Shown in pieces: positions 1 to 8,016 of a stretch of DNA of 43,079 nt. This DNA is from Chloroflexota bacterium (GTDB taxonomy: Bacteria; Chloroflexota; Chloroflexia; Chloroflexales; Roseiflexaceae). Numbering within the stretch: the first letter of the stretch is position 1; each line of letters opens with the position of its first letter. Location: assembly GCA_013388755.1 (NCBI GenBank), contig JACAEQ010000106.1, forward strand, positions 1 to 43,079. The letters are read 5' to 3'. The translations under genes and the position numbers were made by a program. The notes under the pieces were generated by a model. The model ran no database searches and was not told the origin of the DNA. It saw nothing but the letters and a program-made list of their open reading frames with translations.

Positions 1-43
1 GGATGCCCGCTGGGAGAGTAGGCCCGTGCGCCATCCGTCTCCT

Positions 44-118
44 CGCGGCGTGGAGCAGTGGCAGCTCGTCGGGCTCATAACCCGAAGGTCGGTGGTTCGA
101 ATCCACCCGCCGCTACCA
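44..118 (+). tRNA. initiator tRNA-fMet (anticodon CAT)
   Basis: A complete cloverleaf can be folded. The anticodon CAT lies at 76-78 in the loop CTCATAA, and the anticodon stem carries the three consecutive G-C pairs (GGG/CCC) that mark initiator tRNAs. The acceptor stem pairs GCGGCG with CGCCGC, but the first base C44 faces a T at position 72, so the 1-72 pair is unpaired (C-U), another initiator hallmark (E. coli has C-A). The T-arm has GGTTCGAATCC. CCA is encoded at 116-118. The length is 75 nt because the D-loop is two bases shorter than in E. coli. The role is translation initiation. Confidence 0.95.
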
Positions 119-131
119 CGATCTTGACCAG

Positions 132-172
132 GGCACGGGTGTGTACAATGACGTACACGCCCGTGCCTTTTT
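132..172 (+). terminator. Rho-independent terminator of the tRNA
   Basis: A 15-bp stem (132-146 pairing with 153-167, one G-U pair) with a 6-base loop is followed at once by TTTTT (168-172). It sits 13 bases after the tRNA CCA end and separates the tRNA from the downstream methyltransferase gene. Confidence 0.9.
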
Positions 173-225
173 GTTGTATCGCCGGGTTCCCGGTGCGCCG
201 GTTCCGTTGCGTGTGAGGTGTGTCC

Positions 226-1287
226 TTGGCTGGTCGTGTGCGGCGAATGCCTGATCGGACGTTTACTCTCGAACTCGACGTTCTTGAGGGTCTGGAGAGG
301 TTCGCGGTTGATGAGCTTGATGAACTTCCTGATTGCACGATCCTGTCGATTGATGTTCGTCGCGGTGCGATTCGCCTTCAGTATGCTGGCGATCTGCAAG
401 CCCTTCTGCAGTTGCACTCGGTGGTTGCCGCGTATCTTGTGTTGAGCTATCCGGTGCCACGACCTCGCGCCCTGCTCGGCCATCAACATATGACCCGGCT
501 TGTCGCTGCGCTGGAACAGGTACGCGGGCTTGCCCCGCCAGGCCGGTATCGCACGATCCGGTTGAGCGCCGCAGGTGATGACTCGCGTGTGCTTGAGCGT
601 CTGAAGCATACCCTCGCTGAACAGACCGGCCTGGTCGTGACGTCTGATGAAGGCGATCTGCTGCTGCGCTTGCGCCGGGCTCTCGATACTGACGGCTGGG
701 AGGCGCTGGTGCGGCTGACGCCGCGACCCCTGGCAACACGCGCATGGCGCGTCTGCAACCGACCGGGGGCTCCCAACGCCACGCTCGCATACGCAATGAT
801 GCGCCTGACACACCCGTCACCCGCCGATCGCGTGGTGAACCTGGCGTGTGGTTCCGGGACGTTGCTGGTGGAACGGCTTGCACTCGGGCCGGCCCGATCC
901 GTTATCGGTTGCGACCTCGACCACGAAGCGCTCCGCTGTGCGCGCCGTAACCTCGAGGCCGCCGGCTATGCGGATCGTGTGTGCCTTGAACCGTGGGATG
1001 CAACCATGCTCCCGCTGCTATCAGGCAGTGTTGATGTGGTGTGCGCTGATCTGCCGTTCGGCCAGTTGACAGGTTCCCATCGCGACAATGAAGCACTCTA
1101 TCCGCGCCTCGTCGTGGAAGCTGGACGGGTCACGGCACGTCATGGACGCATGGTGCTGTTAACCCACGAGGTGCGCCTGCTTGAGCGCGTGCTCGAGCAG
1201 TATGCCGATCGCTGGGCAGTGATGGATGTGGTGCGAGTGCGTTCCGGCGGTATGACGCCGCGCATCTACATGCTACGACGGACCTGA
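226..1287 (+). CDS. THUMP/TrmN-like RNA (guanine-N2) methyltransferase
   Basis: The protein of about 353 residues has an N-terminal half resembling the ferredoxin-like/THUMP RNA-binding region of TrmN/Trm14/RlmL proteins. The C-terminal Rossmann methyltransferase domain has a SAM motif I (NLACGSGTLL), an acidic motif II (GCDLDHEAL) and a catalytic motif IV, DLPFG, equivalent to the N/D-P-P-Y/F of base-N methyltransferases. It probably makes m2G in tRNA or rRNA; the exact target cannot be read from sequence. Start: TTG at 226 has GTGAGG 8 bases upstream. GTG at 220 and ATG at 247 are alternatives in the same frame, with worse spacing. It follows the initiator tRNA but is separated from it by a terminator, and it converges with mnmG. 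Confidence 0.8.
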   Translation: MAGRVRRMPDRTFTLELDVLEGLERFAVDELDELPDCTILSIDVRRGAIRLQYAGDLQALLQLHSVVAAYLVLSYPVPRPRALLGHQHMTRLVAALEQVRGLAPPGRYRTIRLSAAGDDSRVLERLKHTLAEQTGLVVTSDEGDLLLRLRRALDTDGWEALVRLTPRPLATRAWRVCNRPGAPNATLAYAMMRLTHPSPADRVVNLACGSGTLLVERLALGPARSVIGCDLDHEALRCARRNLEAAGYADRVCLEPWDATMLPLLSGSVDVVCADLPFGQLTGSHRDNEALYPRLVVEAGRVTARHGRMVLLTHEVRLLERVLEQYADRWAVMDVVRVRSGGMTPRIYMLRRT

Positions 1288-1315
1288 CATGCAGGGCGCG
1301 TCACCGTGCGCGTTT

Positions 1316-3397
1316 TCAGGCACTGGATACGCTCTGCTCCGTGCCGATGACCTGCCCGCTACGGCGTTCAAGCGCGACGATCAGGACGGCGATGTCAGCA
1401 GGGTTGATCCCTGCCAGCCGTGCCGCCTGGCCGATCGTCGCCGGGCGAAACCGCAGCAACACCTGGCGCGCTTCGCTGCGCAGCCCGCGGACGCCGGAGA
1501 GATCAAGATCGGACGGGATACGGCGCGTTTCCATGCGCCGTAGTCGCTCGACTTCTCGCTGCTGCTTGAGCAGATAGCCACCGTATTTTGCTTCAATCTC
1601 GATCTGCTCAATAACACTGCCTGCCCCCGGCGGTAGATCGAGCGCCTGCTGGATCTGCTCGAACCGCACGTCTGGACGACGCAACAACTCCTCGGCAGTT
1701 GCTTCGCCATTCAGAGGCGCGATGCCCGCCGCCATGAGCCGGGCATTTGTCGCGGCTGATGGAAAGACACGCTGGTTGCGCAAGGTTGCGAGTAGTGCGC
1801 TCGCTTCGGCGCGCTTACGCTCAACTGCCTCCACGCGTGCAGGCTCAACCATACCCAGTTCGCCGGCGAGCGGCGTCAGGCGGAGATCGGCATTATCGGC
1901 GCGCAGCAACAGCCGATGCTCGGCGCGCGAGGTGAACATACGGTATGGCTCGCGGATCTCCTTCGTTACCAGGTCGTCGATCAACACGCCAATGTAAGCT
2001 TCATCGCGGCGCAAGATAATCGGTGACCGGCCCTGAACGGCGCGCGCAGCATTGATGCCCGCCATTAACCCTTGTGCCGCGGCTTCTTCATACCCCGTCG
2101 TGCCGTTGATCTGGCCGGCAAAATACAACCCCGGCGCGCGGCGCGCCGACAGATCGGCGGCGATTTCGCCGGTGGCGACTGCATCGTACTCGATCGCATA
2201 GCCGGCGCGCATTAACTCGACGTGCTGCAGTGCAGGGATGCTACGAAGCATCGCCCACTGAACATCCTCGGGTAGTGAGGTGTTGCATCCCTGAACGTAT
2301 ACTTCGGTTGTCGACCAGCCTTCGGGCTCAAGAAACATACCGTGGCGCTCTTTGTCGGCGAAGCGGATGATCTTGTCTTCGATCGAAGGGCAATAGCGTG
2401 GGCCAACACCTTCGATCACGCCGCTGAACAGCGGCGCGCGATCTAGATTGTGCCGCACAATGTCGTGAAATGCCGGCGTTGTGTGTACCAGATAGCAGGG
2501 TAGCTGTGGACGCCAGCCATCCAGGAACGGCGCCGGATATGCGCTCGACGGTGGACCACTGAACGCCGGCGACTGCCATATGGCAAACGATGGATTTTCC
2601 GCAACGCATGTTCGATCGTTACTACCTGCCGGGTCGTCATAGTGGCCAAAATAGAGCGGGACAGAACTCCCCTGCTGTACCTGCACCCGCGTGAAGTCGA
2701 TCGTGCGTGCATCAATGCGTGGTGGCGTACCGGTCTTGAGGCGCACCAGCGGAAAGCCGAGTGCCGCAAGATCGTGGCTCAGGGCAATAGCCGGCGCCTC
2801 GCCTGCGCGCCCGGCGCCCCAGACCGCGTCGCCGGTAATGGCCCGGCCACGCAAAAATGTGCCGGTGGTCAGGACGAGGACCTTGCTCTGGTAGACGCGC
2901 CCGGTATGTGTGATGACCGAATACAGGCGGGTATCAGGCAACGGATCTGCCATCCGTGCTGATCCATGCGCACGATTCGACGCATGGAGGACCGCGACGG
3001 GTGGCACGATGCGTTCGATCATCGCCTGGCGCAGATCGAGGCCGGGAATCGTTTCCAGCGTCTCCTTCATGATCCTGGCGTAGAGACGTTTGTCAGCCTG
3101 AGCGCGTGGCGCCTGAACAGCAGGGCCCTTGCTTTCATTGAGCAGGCGGATCTGGATGAATGTACGGTCGGTCACACGCGCCATGAGCCCGCCAAGCGCA
3201 TCAATTTCGCGCACGAGATGCCCTTTTGCCGGCCCGCCGATTGACGGGTTACACGACATATGCGCAATCTTGTCGAGATCGATCGTTAACAACAGGGTGC
3301 GGCAGCCCATGCGGGCCGCGGCGTGGGCGGCTTCACAACCGGCATGGCCGGCGCCCACGACGATCACGTCGTAAGGATGTGGATGAATATGGTGCAT
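1316..3397 (-). CDS. mnmG: tRNA uridine-5-carboxymethylaminomethyl modification enzyme MnmG (GidA)
   Basis: FAD-dependent partner of MnmE that installs the (carboxymethyl)aminomethyl group on U34 of several tRNAs. The N-terminus has the dinucleotide-binding motif VGAGHAGCEAA, followed by the family signature SCNPSIGGPAKG and a second signature, GTTGYEEAAAQGL, in the middle. The C-terminal helical domain that binds MnmE is present (EIEAKYGGYL). Length from ATG 3397 is 693 residues, slightly longer than E. coli (about 630). An in-frame ATG at 3433 would add 12 residues, but it overlaps a TATAAT on the coding strand (3437-3432), so a transcript starting from that box would lack it; I therefore favour 3397. 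mnmE lies 7 kb away on the other strand rather than adjacent. Confidence 0.95.
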   Translation of the reverse strand: MHHIHPHPYDVIVVGAGHAGCEAAHAAARMGCRTLLLTIDLDKIAHMSCNPSIGGPAKGHLVREIDALGGLMARVTDRTFIQIRLLNESKGPAVQAPRAQADKRLYARIMKETLETIPGLDLRQAMIERIVPPVAVLHASNRAHGSARMADPLPDTRLYSVITHTGRVYQSKVLVLTTGTFLRGRAITGDAVWGAGRAGEAPAIALSHDLAALGFPLVRLKTGTPPRIDARTIDFTRVQVQQGSSVPLYFGHYDDPAGSNDRTCVAENPSFAIWQSPAFSGPPSSAYPAPFLDGWRPQLPCYLVHTTPAFHDIVRHNLDRAPLFSGVIEGVGPRYCPSIEDKIIRFADKERHGMFLEPEGWSTTEVYVQGCNTSLPEDVQWAMLRSIPALQHVELMRAGYAIEYDAVATGEIAADLSARRAPGLYFAGQINGTTGYEEAAAQGLMAGINAARAVQGRSPIILRRDEAYIGVLIDDLVTKEIREPYRMFTSRAEHRLLLRADNADLRLTPLAGELGMVEPARVEAVERKRAEASALLATLRNQRVFPSAATNARLMAAGIAPLNGEATAEELLRRPDVRFEQIQQALDLPPGAGSVIEQIEIEAKYGGYLLKQQREVERLRRMETRRIPSDLDLSGVRGLRSEARQVLLRFRPATIGQAARLAGINPADIAVLIVALERRSGQVIGTEQSVSSA

Positions 3398-3431
3398 GGG
3401 GTGTTCGCCTGTTTTGATAGCGTTTTCTTTC

Positions 3432-3437
3432 ATTATA
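3432..3437 (-). promoter_or_regulatory. possible -10 box for mnmG
   Basis: A perfect TATAAT on the minus strand lies 35 bases before the favoured mnmG start. There is no convincing -35 at 16-18 bases, so the assignment is tentative. Confidence 0.4.
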
Positions 3438-3469
3438 CATGCTTCCCCGAGTGATGGGACGGCGCAATA

Positions 3470-3478
3470 TGCTACAAT
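3470..3478 (+). promoter_or_regulatory. extended -10 element (TGC-TACAAT) before the lipoprotein gene
   Basis: TG-N-TACAAT on the plus strand, about 90 bases before the favoured start of the lipoprotein. No good -35 is visible, which fits an extended -10 promoter. The same nine bases occur before trpC. Confidence 0.4.
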
Positions 3479-3569
3479 AACCAGAGCAGGACGAGGAGAC
3501 GCCCCGCCGCCGAAACGAGGGACAGACGCCCGTCAGGGCGCTGCCTACCGCGCAGCCCGTAGCGTTGCT

Positions 3570-4148
3570 ATGTGTCGGATAAGCCACGGCAAGTTCTTAT
3601 GGATCAGAGGCGCACGAGTTGCGTTCGGCTGGCTGGTATGTGCTATCGTGCTTGCCGGCTGCGCGGCTGCGTCCACTCCACAGCAAGATCGGAGCGGCGG
3701 TTTCAGCCCGGAAAGTGTGGCGCAGAGCTTCTTCGAAGATCTCCGCCAGGCGCTGCAGGATCCGAATCTGCGCCAGGCGGAGACGCGTAGCATCTGGGCC
3801 GAACGCCTGGCAGGATATTTTGCACCGGTCGAACGCGATGATCAGCGGGTTGCATTGAGCCGTGCCCTGGCTGCGTTTGCCACTGATCTCGGGCAACTGG
3901 CGCCAGACGAGGCGGTCGTTTTCGAGTTACGCGGCTTCGAGCGCGTCGAGAAAATCTCCGATGATGGGCAACGCGCGGTGGTACGCCTGCCTGCCGCCAG
4001 TATCTATATGGCGCTGATGCGCATGACCGATCGCGGCCCGCGTACATTCTATGAGCAGACGATCGGCCTCGATCGAGTGACTGGCCGCGCTGATGGATCG
4101 GTGCCGATGATCAATATCGATGGCCGCTGGTATCTGACCGAAGGGTAA
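3570..4148 (+). CDS. small lipoprotein of unknown function
   Basis: About 192 residues. The N-terminus has basic residues, a hydrophobic segment (VAFGWLVCAIVLAG) and a lipobox ending LAGC, so the mature protein should be lipid-anchored outside the cytoplasmic membrane. The mature part begins with a short Ser/Thr/Gln-rich tether, then an alpha/beta domain of about 150 residues with FSPESVAQSFFEDLRQAL near its start and NIDGRWYLTEG at the very end. That layout resembles small NTF2-like/DUF4878-type lipoproteins, but the family is not certain. The start ATG at 3570 is chosen because it places the signal peptide at the N-terminus; the frame is open further upstream to 3396, which would give an unlikely 58-residue extension. 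No function can be assigned. Confidence 0.75.
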   Translation: MCRISHGKFLWIRGARVAFGWLVCAIVLAGCAAASTPQQDRSGGFSPESVAQSFFEDLRQALQDPNLRQAETRSIWAERLAGYFAPVERDDQRVALSRALAAFATDLGQLAPDEAVVFELRGFERVEKISDDGQRAVVRLPAASIYMALMRMTDRGPRTFYEQTIGLDRVTGRADGSVPMINIDGRWYLTEG

Positions 4149-4208
4149 ACGGTCCGGTTGAGAGGGATGCCTGGAGGGCAGAAGGGGTAAGACGGAGAGG
4201 CCATTGCA

Positions 4209-5645
4209 TTGCGGTCCCAGCAACGACAGCGCAGAGATACAGCGCGCGAGGACCTGGCACGTCGCCGGGCGAACGAGCGCCTGCGCCAGATACAGGCTCT
4301 GGCGCAGCTCGATTGTTTGAGCGGTGTTCCGCCCGAGTCGCTTGCGCGTCTGGCCACCTGTGCCACGTTACGCGCTTTTGGCCCCGGCACCGTGATGGTG
4401 AATGAGCGAGGTCCGGCTGCGTTCCTGTCGCTGATTTTGCGCGGCACCGTCAGCCTGACACTCCATGATCGTGCCGGCCATGAATCGCTCATTGGCGTGC
4501 TGAACCGTGGCGATTGTTTCGGTGAAGGCGCATTGTTCGGCGATCGGTTTCGTGGCGTGACAGCACAGGCGGATACGATCTGTTATCTGTTGCAACTATC
4601 ACTTGCGGATGTGCGCGCGGCTCTGGACGCTTCGCCCGAGCTTGAGCAGACGCTCCGGCGCATCTACCAGCGACGACTGGTCGAAAGTACCCTCGGGCGG
4701 GTGCCGCTCTTCAGCCAGCTTGCGCCGGTCGATCGGATGCATATTGCCGATCTATTGCGACCGGCAAGTTTTAGCCGGGGTACGGTGGTGTTGCACGAGG
4801 GAGCGATCGGCGAGGCGCTCTATATGCTCGTCTCGGGCCAGGTGGTTGTCGAACAGAGCGGGCAGGCCATTGCGTACCTCGAGGAGGGCGATTTCTTTGG
4901 CGAAATGTCATTGCTGACGCGCCGGCCACACAATGCTGATGTACGGGCGCTCACACCGGTGGAGGTGCTGGCGCTCCCGGCAGCAAACCTGGATGCGCTC
5001 CTGGCAAGCCAGCCGGCGCTGGCTGCTCAGCTGGCGGAAGTTGTTGAACGACGGAAAGCGTCCAGCCTGGCGATGCGGGGCGATGTCGAGCGGCAGACGC
5101 AGTTGACCGCGCTCCTGCAGCACGGTTTACGGCGCGGGTCGCATGTGCTGGTGCGCGATCAGAATCTGTGTAAACCAGGATGCCGCATTTGCGAGGATGC
5201 CTGTGCCGCTCGCCACGGGACCAGCCGTCTGCGCGTTGCCGGGTTCACGGTGAATGGCCTGGATGTTGCGGATGCGTGCCGCCAGTGCCGGGTAGGAGCG
5301 GAATGCGTCGAAGCATGCCCGGAAAACGCTATTGTGTGGAACGATGCGGGCGCTCTGATCGTCACGGACGGCTGTACAGCCTGCGGCGAATGTGTGCCGG
5401 CATGCCCGTATGATGCGATCCATCTCACGCCGGCCGATGCCCACCGGCATTCGCCGCTGTGGGGGCTGTGGCAGCGGTTGCAGCAGTTCCGAACGCCGAC
5501 CATTCCGCTTGAGCCGGTCAATCGCCTGCAGCAGCGAGCGAATAAGTGCGACCTGTGTCACGGACATCGTGACCTGGCATGTATCAGCGCGTGCCCGACA
5601 GGCGCACTGCGGCTGGTGCCGGTTGAGGAAGTATTCCCGCTTTGA
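4209..5645 (+). CDS. dual cyclic-nucleotide-binding-fold protein with four [4Fe-4S] clusters
   Basis: A 478-residue protein with TTG start at 4209 and GGAGAGG 8 bases upstream. Two CRP-type beta-barrel domains (about residues 40-155 and 165-280) are followed by a linker and a ferredoxin-like region (about 320-478). The first barrel has FGEGALF, the second FGEMSLL, as in the phosphate-binding cassette; the second lacks the usual cassette Arg (it has PHNADV), so cNMP binding there is doubtful. The C-terminal part has sixteen Cys in four groups: CKPGCRICEDAC, CRQCRVGAEC...C, CTACGECVPAC and CDLC...C...C, the arrangement expected for four [4Fe-4S] clusters of NrfC/HycB-like electron carriers. No DNA-binding helix-turn-helix or membrane segment is seen. 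It precedes two photosynthesis-assembly genes, suggesting redox or energy sensing or electron delivery for them. That role is inference. Confidence 0.85.
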   Translation: MRSQQRQRRDTAREDLARRRANERLRQIQALAQLDCLSGVPPESLARLATCATLRAFGPGTVMVNERGPAAFLSLILRGTVSLTLHDRAGHESLIGVLNRGDCFGEGALFGDRFRGVTAQADTICYLLQLSLADVRAALDASPELEQTLRRIYQRRLVESTLGRVPLFSQLAPVDRMHIADLLRPASFSRGTVVLHEGAIGEALYMLVSGQVVVEQSGQAIAYLEEGDFFGEMSLLTRRPHNADVRALTPVEVLALPAANLDALLASQPALAAQLAEVVERRKASSLAMRGDVERQTQLTALLQHGLRRGSHVLVRDQNLCKPGCRICEDACAARHGTSRLRVAGFTVNGLDVADACRQCRVGAECVEACPENAIVWNDAGALIVTDGCTACGECVPACPYDAIHLTPADAHRHSPLWGLWQRLQQFRTPTIPLEPVNRLQQRANKCDLCHGHRDLACISACPTGALRLVPVEEVFPL

Positions 5646-5658
5646 GCCTGATGTACGC

Positions 5659-5687
5659 TTGACATGGCATGTGGAGCGCGCTATGAT
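5659..5687 (+). promoter_or_regulatory. near-consensus sigma-70 promoter for the PucC-like gene
   Basis: TTGACA (5659-5664), a 17-base spacer, TATGAT (5682-5687): perfect -35 and a 5/6 -10. Transcription would start near 5694, about 70 bases before the TTG start at 5763. It shows that the PucC-like gene can be expressed apart from the gene before it. Confidence 0.8.
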
Positions 5688-5762
5688 AGCGCCTGCCATA
5701 CGTCATGGCAGCCTTCCGGTCTGGTTCATCAGTACGCGGAATTGCGCGTAAGGGGGCACACC

Positions 5763-7199
5763 TTGGCGACTGGAAGCCAGCAGCCTGCTTCAGGTGTTGT
5801 GCGCCTGTCGCGGCGCATTGGCGGCTGGTTCGGCGATCATCAGGCTGTTGCGTGGTGGATGAGTGTGCTGCGGTTGGGGCTCTTTCAGCTGGGGATGGGT
5901 ATTGCGCTGGCCCCGATCACCGGCACGCTCAACCGGGTACTGATCGGCGACATGCGTATCCCTGCGGTTGTCGTCGCTTCGCTGATGGCCATCCATTATT
6001 TCGTCTCGCCGGTGCGTGCCGTGTTTGGCTACAAATCGGATCAGCACCGTGCTCAGGGGCGCTGGCGTACGCCGTACGTCGTGCTGGGTGCTGTGATGAC
6101 GTATGGCGGGCTGGCCACCGCTCCCTTCTCATTACTGCTGCTGGGGGCCGATAGTCCGATCCCATTCGAGGCGGCCCTCCTGGCATGCTTCGCGATCTTT
6201 CTGGCGTATGGCATCGGCGTCAACATTGTGGAAACGACGTACCTGGCGCTGGTGAGCGATATCACGCCGCCACGCGATCGCGGCAAGGTGCTGGCCGTTC
6301 TGTGGATGATGCTTGTGCTCGGCACCATCGTCAGTTCGATTGTTGTCGGCGCGATGCTTCAAACATACTCGCCCATGCTGTTGATCCAGATCATGCAGGG
6401 GTCGGCAGTCATCTATGTTGTGTTGACGGCGGTTGCGCTGCTCGGGCGCGAGCGGTTACGGGAGGACGGCACCCTCGTCAGTTATACGGATGATATCAGG
6501 GTACGCCTGACATTGGTGCAGCAACTCCAGGTATTGTGGCGGCAACAGGCGCTGCGGGCGCTGTTTATCGTGCTGTTTGGCGGCACGCTGGCGCTGGCGA
6601 CCCATGATGTGCTCCTGGAACCTTACGGCGGCCAGGTGCTCGGGATGAGCGTGGCAGCGACGACGCAGTTGACGGCGCTCTGGGGTGTGGCGATGGTGGT
6701 CGGGATTGCGGCGGCAGGCTTGCTGTTGTGGCGCGGGAGATCGGCTATCGGATTGATTATCGGAGGGTGCGTCGTTGGTGCGCTCGGTTTTCTGGTGGTG
6801 ACGGTTGCCGGCGGGGCAATGGAAGTAAACCTGTTTCGTGGTGGCGTGATGCTGATCGGCGCAGGTCGTGGCACCTTTATTGTCGGCTCTGTGGCGCTCA
6901 TCATGGCACTTGCCGATCGGGAGCACGCCGGCCTCTTTCTCGGTCTGTGGGGCGTAACCCAGGCGCTGGCGCAGGGTATCGGCACCGTGGGCGGTGGCCT
7001 GGCGCGTGACATGGCGCAGATGCAGACGGGCAGCGTCCTGCTGGGATATACCGTGGTCTATGCTGCGTCGTTTGTGGTGCTGCTCCTGACCCTGATACTG
7101 ATTGCAGCGTTTCGCCTGGGACGCCAGATACAGGCAGGTGCTGTTCGTTCACCCTGGGCCGGTTTGCAGGATCTGCCCGGTGATCAGATCCTCTTCTGA
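5763..7199 (+). CDS. PucC/LhaA-family MFS protein (bacteriochlorophyll complex assembly)
   Basis: A 478-residue integral membrane protein with about twelve hydrophobic segments. Family features of the PucC/LhaA/bacteriochlorophyll-delivery MFS group include LRLGLFQLGMGIALAPITGTLNRVLI in the first helices, an FVSPVRAVFGYKSDQH loop and a cytoplasmic RGKVLAVLWMM segment. Known members help insert pigment or light-harvesting polypeptides into the photosynthetic membrane. Start: TTG at 5763 has AAGGGGG just upstream; the frame is open back to 5664, but that extension would cross the promoter at 5659-5687, so the short form is favoured. A PuhE-like gene follows within 40 bases, which supports a photosynthetic-apparatus role. 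The precise pigment or polypeptide handled is unknown. Confidence 0.9.
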   Translation: MATGSQQPASGVVRLSRRIGGWFGDHQAVAWWMSVLRLGLFQLGMGIALAPITGTLNRVLIGDMRIPAVVVASLMAIHYFVSPVRAVFGYKSDQHRAQGRWRTPYVVLGAVMTYGGLATAPFSLLLLGADSPIPFEAALLACFAIFLAYGIGVNIVETTYLALVSDITPPRDRGKVLAVLWMMLVLGTIVSSIVVGAMLQTYSPMLLIQIMQGSAVIYVVLTAVALLGRERLREDGTLVSYTDDIRVRLTLVQQLQVLWRQQALRALFIVLFGGTLALATHDVLLEPYGGQVLGMSVAATTQLTALWGVAMVVGIAAAGLLLWRGRSAIGLIIGGCVVGALGFLVVTVAGGAMEVNLFRGGVMLIGAGRGTFIVGSVALIMALADREHAGLFLGLWGVTQALAQGIGTVGGGLARDMAQMQTGSVLLGYTVVYAASFVVLLLTLILIAAFRLGRQIQAGAVRSPWAGLQDLPGDQILF

Positions 7200-7238
7200 T
7201 GTGGCGTGCAACCGGTCGTATCCGGGCCAGGCCACGGT

Positions 7239-8009
7239 ATGCTCCGCATGATTCGTCACCTGTTGCCACTCATATACGCGCTGGCGCTCTGGTGGGCTTC
7301 CACCGCTATCATCATCGTGCTCTACCGACTCGCGCGGTGGACGTACCGTTTCAGCTTCGCCGGCGCCACGGTGATCGGTCTGGCATCGCTGTACGGGGTC
7401 TGGGTCGTGCGTGACGATACGGGCATGTTCGGGGCGTATGTGGCCTTTACGTGTGGCACGCTGGTGTGGGGATGGCAACTTACGGGGTTTTACATGGGGT
7501 TCGTCACCGGGCCGCGCCAGGAACCGGTTGCATATCATCCCAGTGACCTGGTGCGGTTTGCCCAGGCGGTGCACGCGAGCCTGCACCATGAACTTGCGGC
7601 ACTGGCCGGTGCCGGGGTGATGGCGGTGATCAGCTGGGGCGCAATGAATCAGCTTGGTGTATGGACCTATCTGCTGCTCTGGTTGATGCACCTGGCAGCC
7701 AAGGTGAACATCTTTCTTGGCGTGCGGAACTTCCATGCCGGCCTGCTGCCGGACCATCTGCATTATCTCGGCGCGTTTTTTCGCTTCCGGCCAATGAACC
7801 TCTTTTTCCCCCTGTCCGTCACAGGCGCCGTGGTTGCCGCAGCGCTGTTTGGCCGCTGGGCCCTTCACCCGGCAGCGAGTGAGTTTGAGGCGGTGGCCGG
7901 TACGTTTCTCGGTTTCCTCACGATTCTCGGGCTGCTTGAGATCTGGCTATTGATGATTCCTCCAGCCGGCACACCCTGGGGCGAGCATCAGGCCAGTGCC
8001 GAACGGTAG
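7239..8009 (+). CDS. PuhE-like photosynthetic complex assembly protein (DUF3623)
   Basis: A 256-residue membrane protein with about six or seven hydrophobic helices. The family signature is clear: HHELAAL..., then KVNIFLGVRNFHAGLLPDHL and FFRFRPMNLFFPLSVT, which resemble the PuhE/DUF3623 core of purple bacteria. PuhE homologues affect assembly or stability of the reaction centre-LH1 complex. The start is placed at ATG 7239; an in-frame GTG at 7206 would add eleven residues and is possible. It follows the PucC-like gene by 39 bases and is very probably cotranscribed with it. It converges on the dehydrogenase gene with only 7 bases between the stops. Confidence 0.85.
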   Translation: MLRMIRHLLPLIYALALWWASTAIIIVLYRLARWTYRFSFAGATVIGLASLYGVWVVRDDTGMFGAYVAFTCGTLVWGWQLTGFYMGFVTGPRQEPVAYHPSDLVRFAQAVHASLHHELAALAGAGVMAVISWGAMNQLGVWTYLLLWLMHLAAKVNIFLGVRNFHAGLLPDHLHYLGAFFRFRPMNLFFPLSVTGAVVAAALFGRWALHPAASEFEAVAGTFLGFLTILGLLEIWLLMIPPAGTPWGEHQASAER

Positions 8010-8016
8010 TGTGACG

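Noticed and set aside
4209-5645. CRP/FNR transcription factor
   Set aside because: Despite two CRP-type barrels there is no C-terminal helix-turn-helix; the C-terminus is a ferredoxin-like cluster domain.
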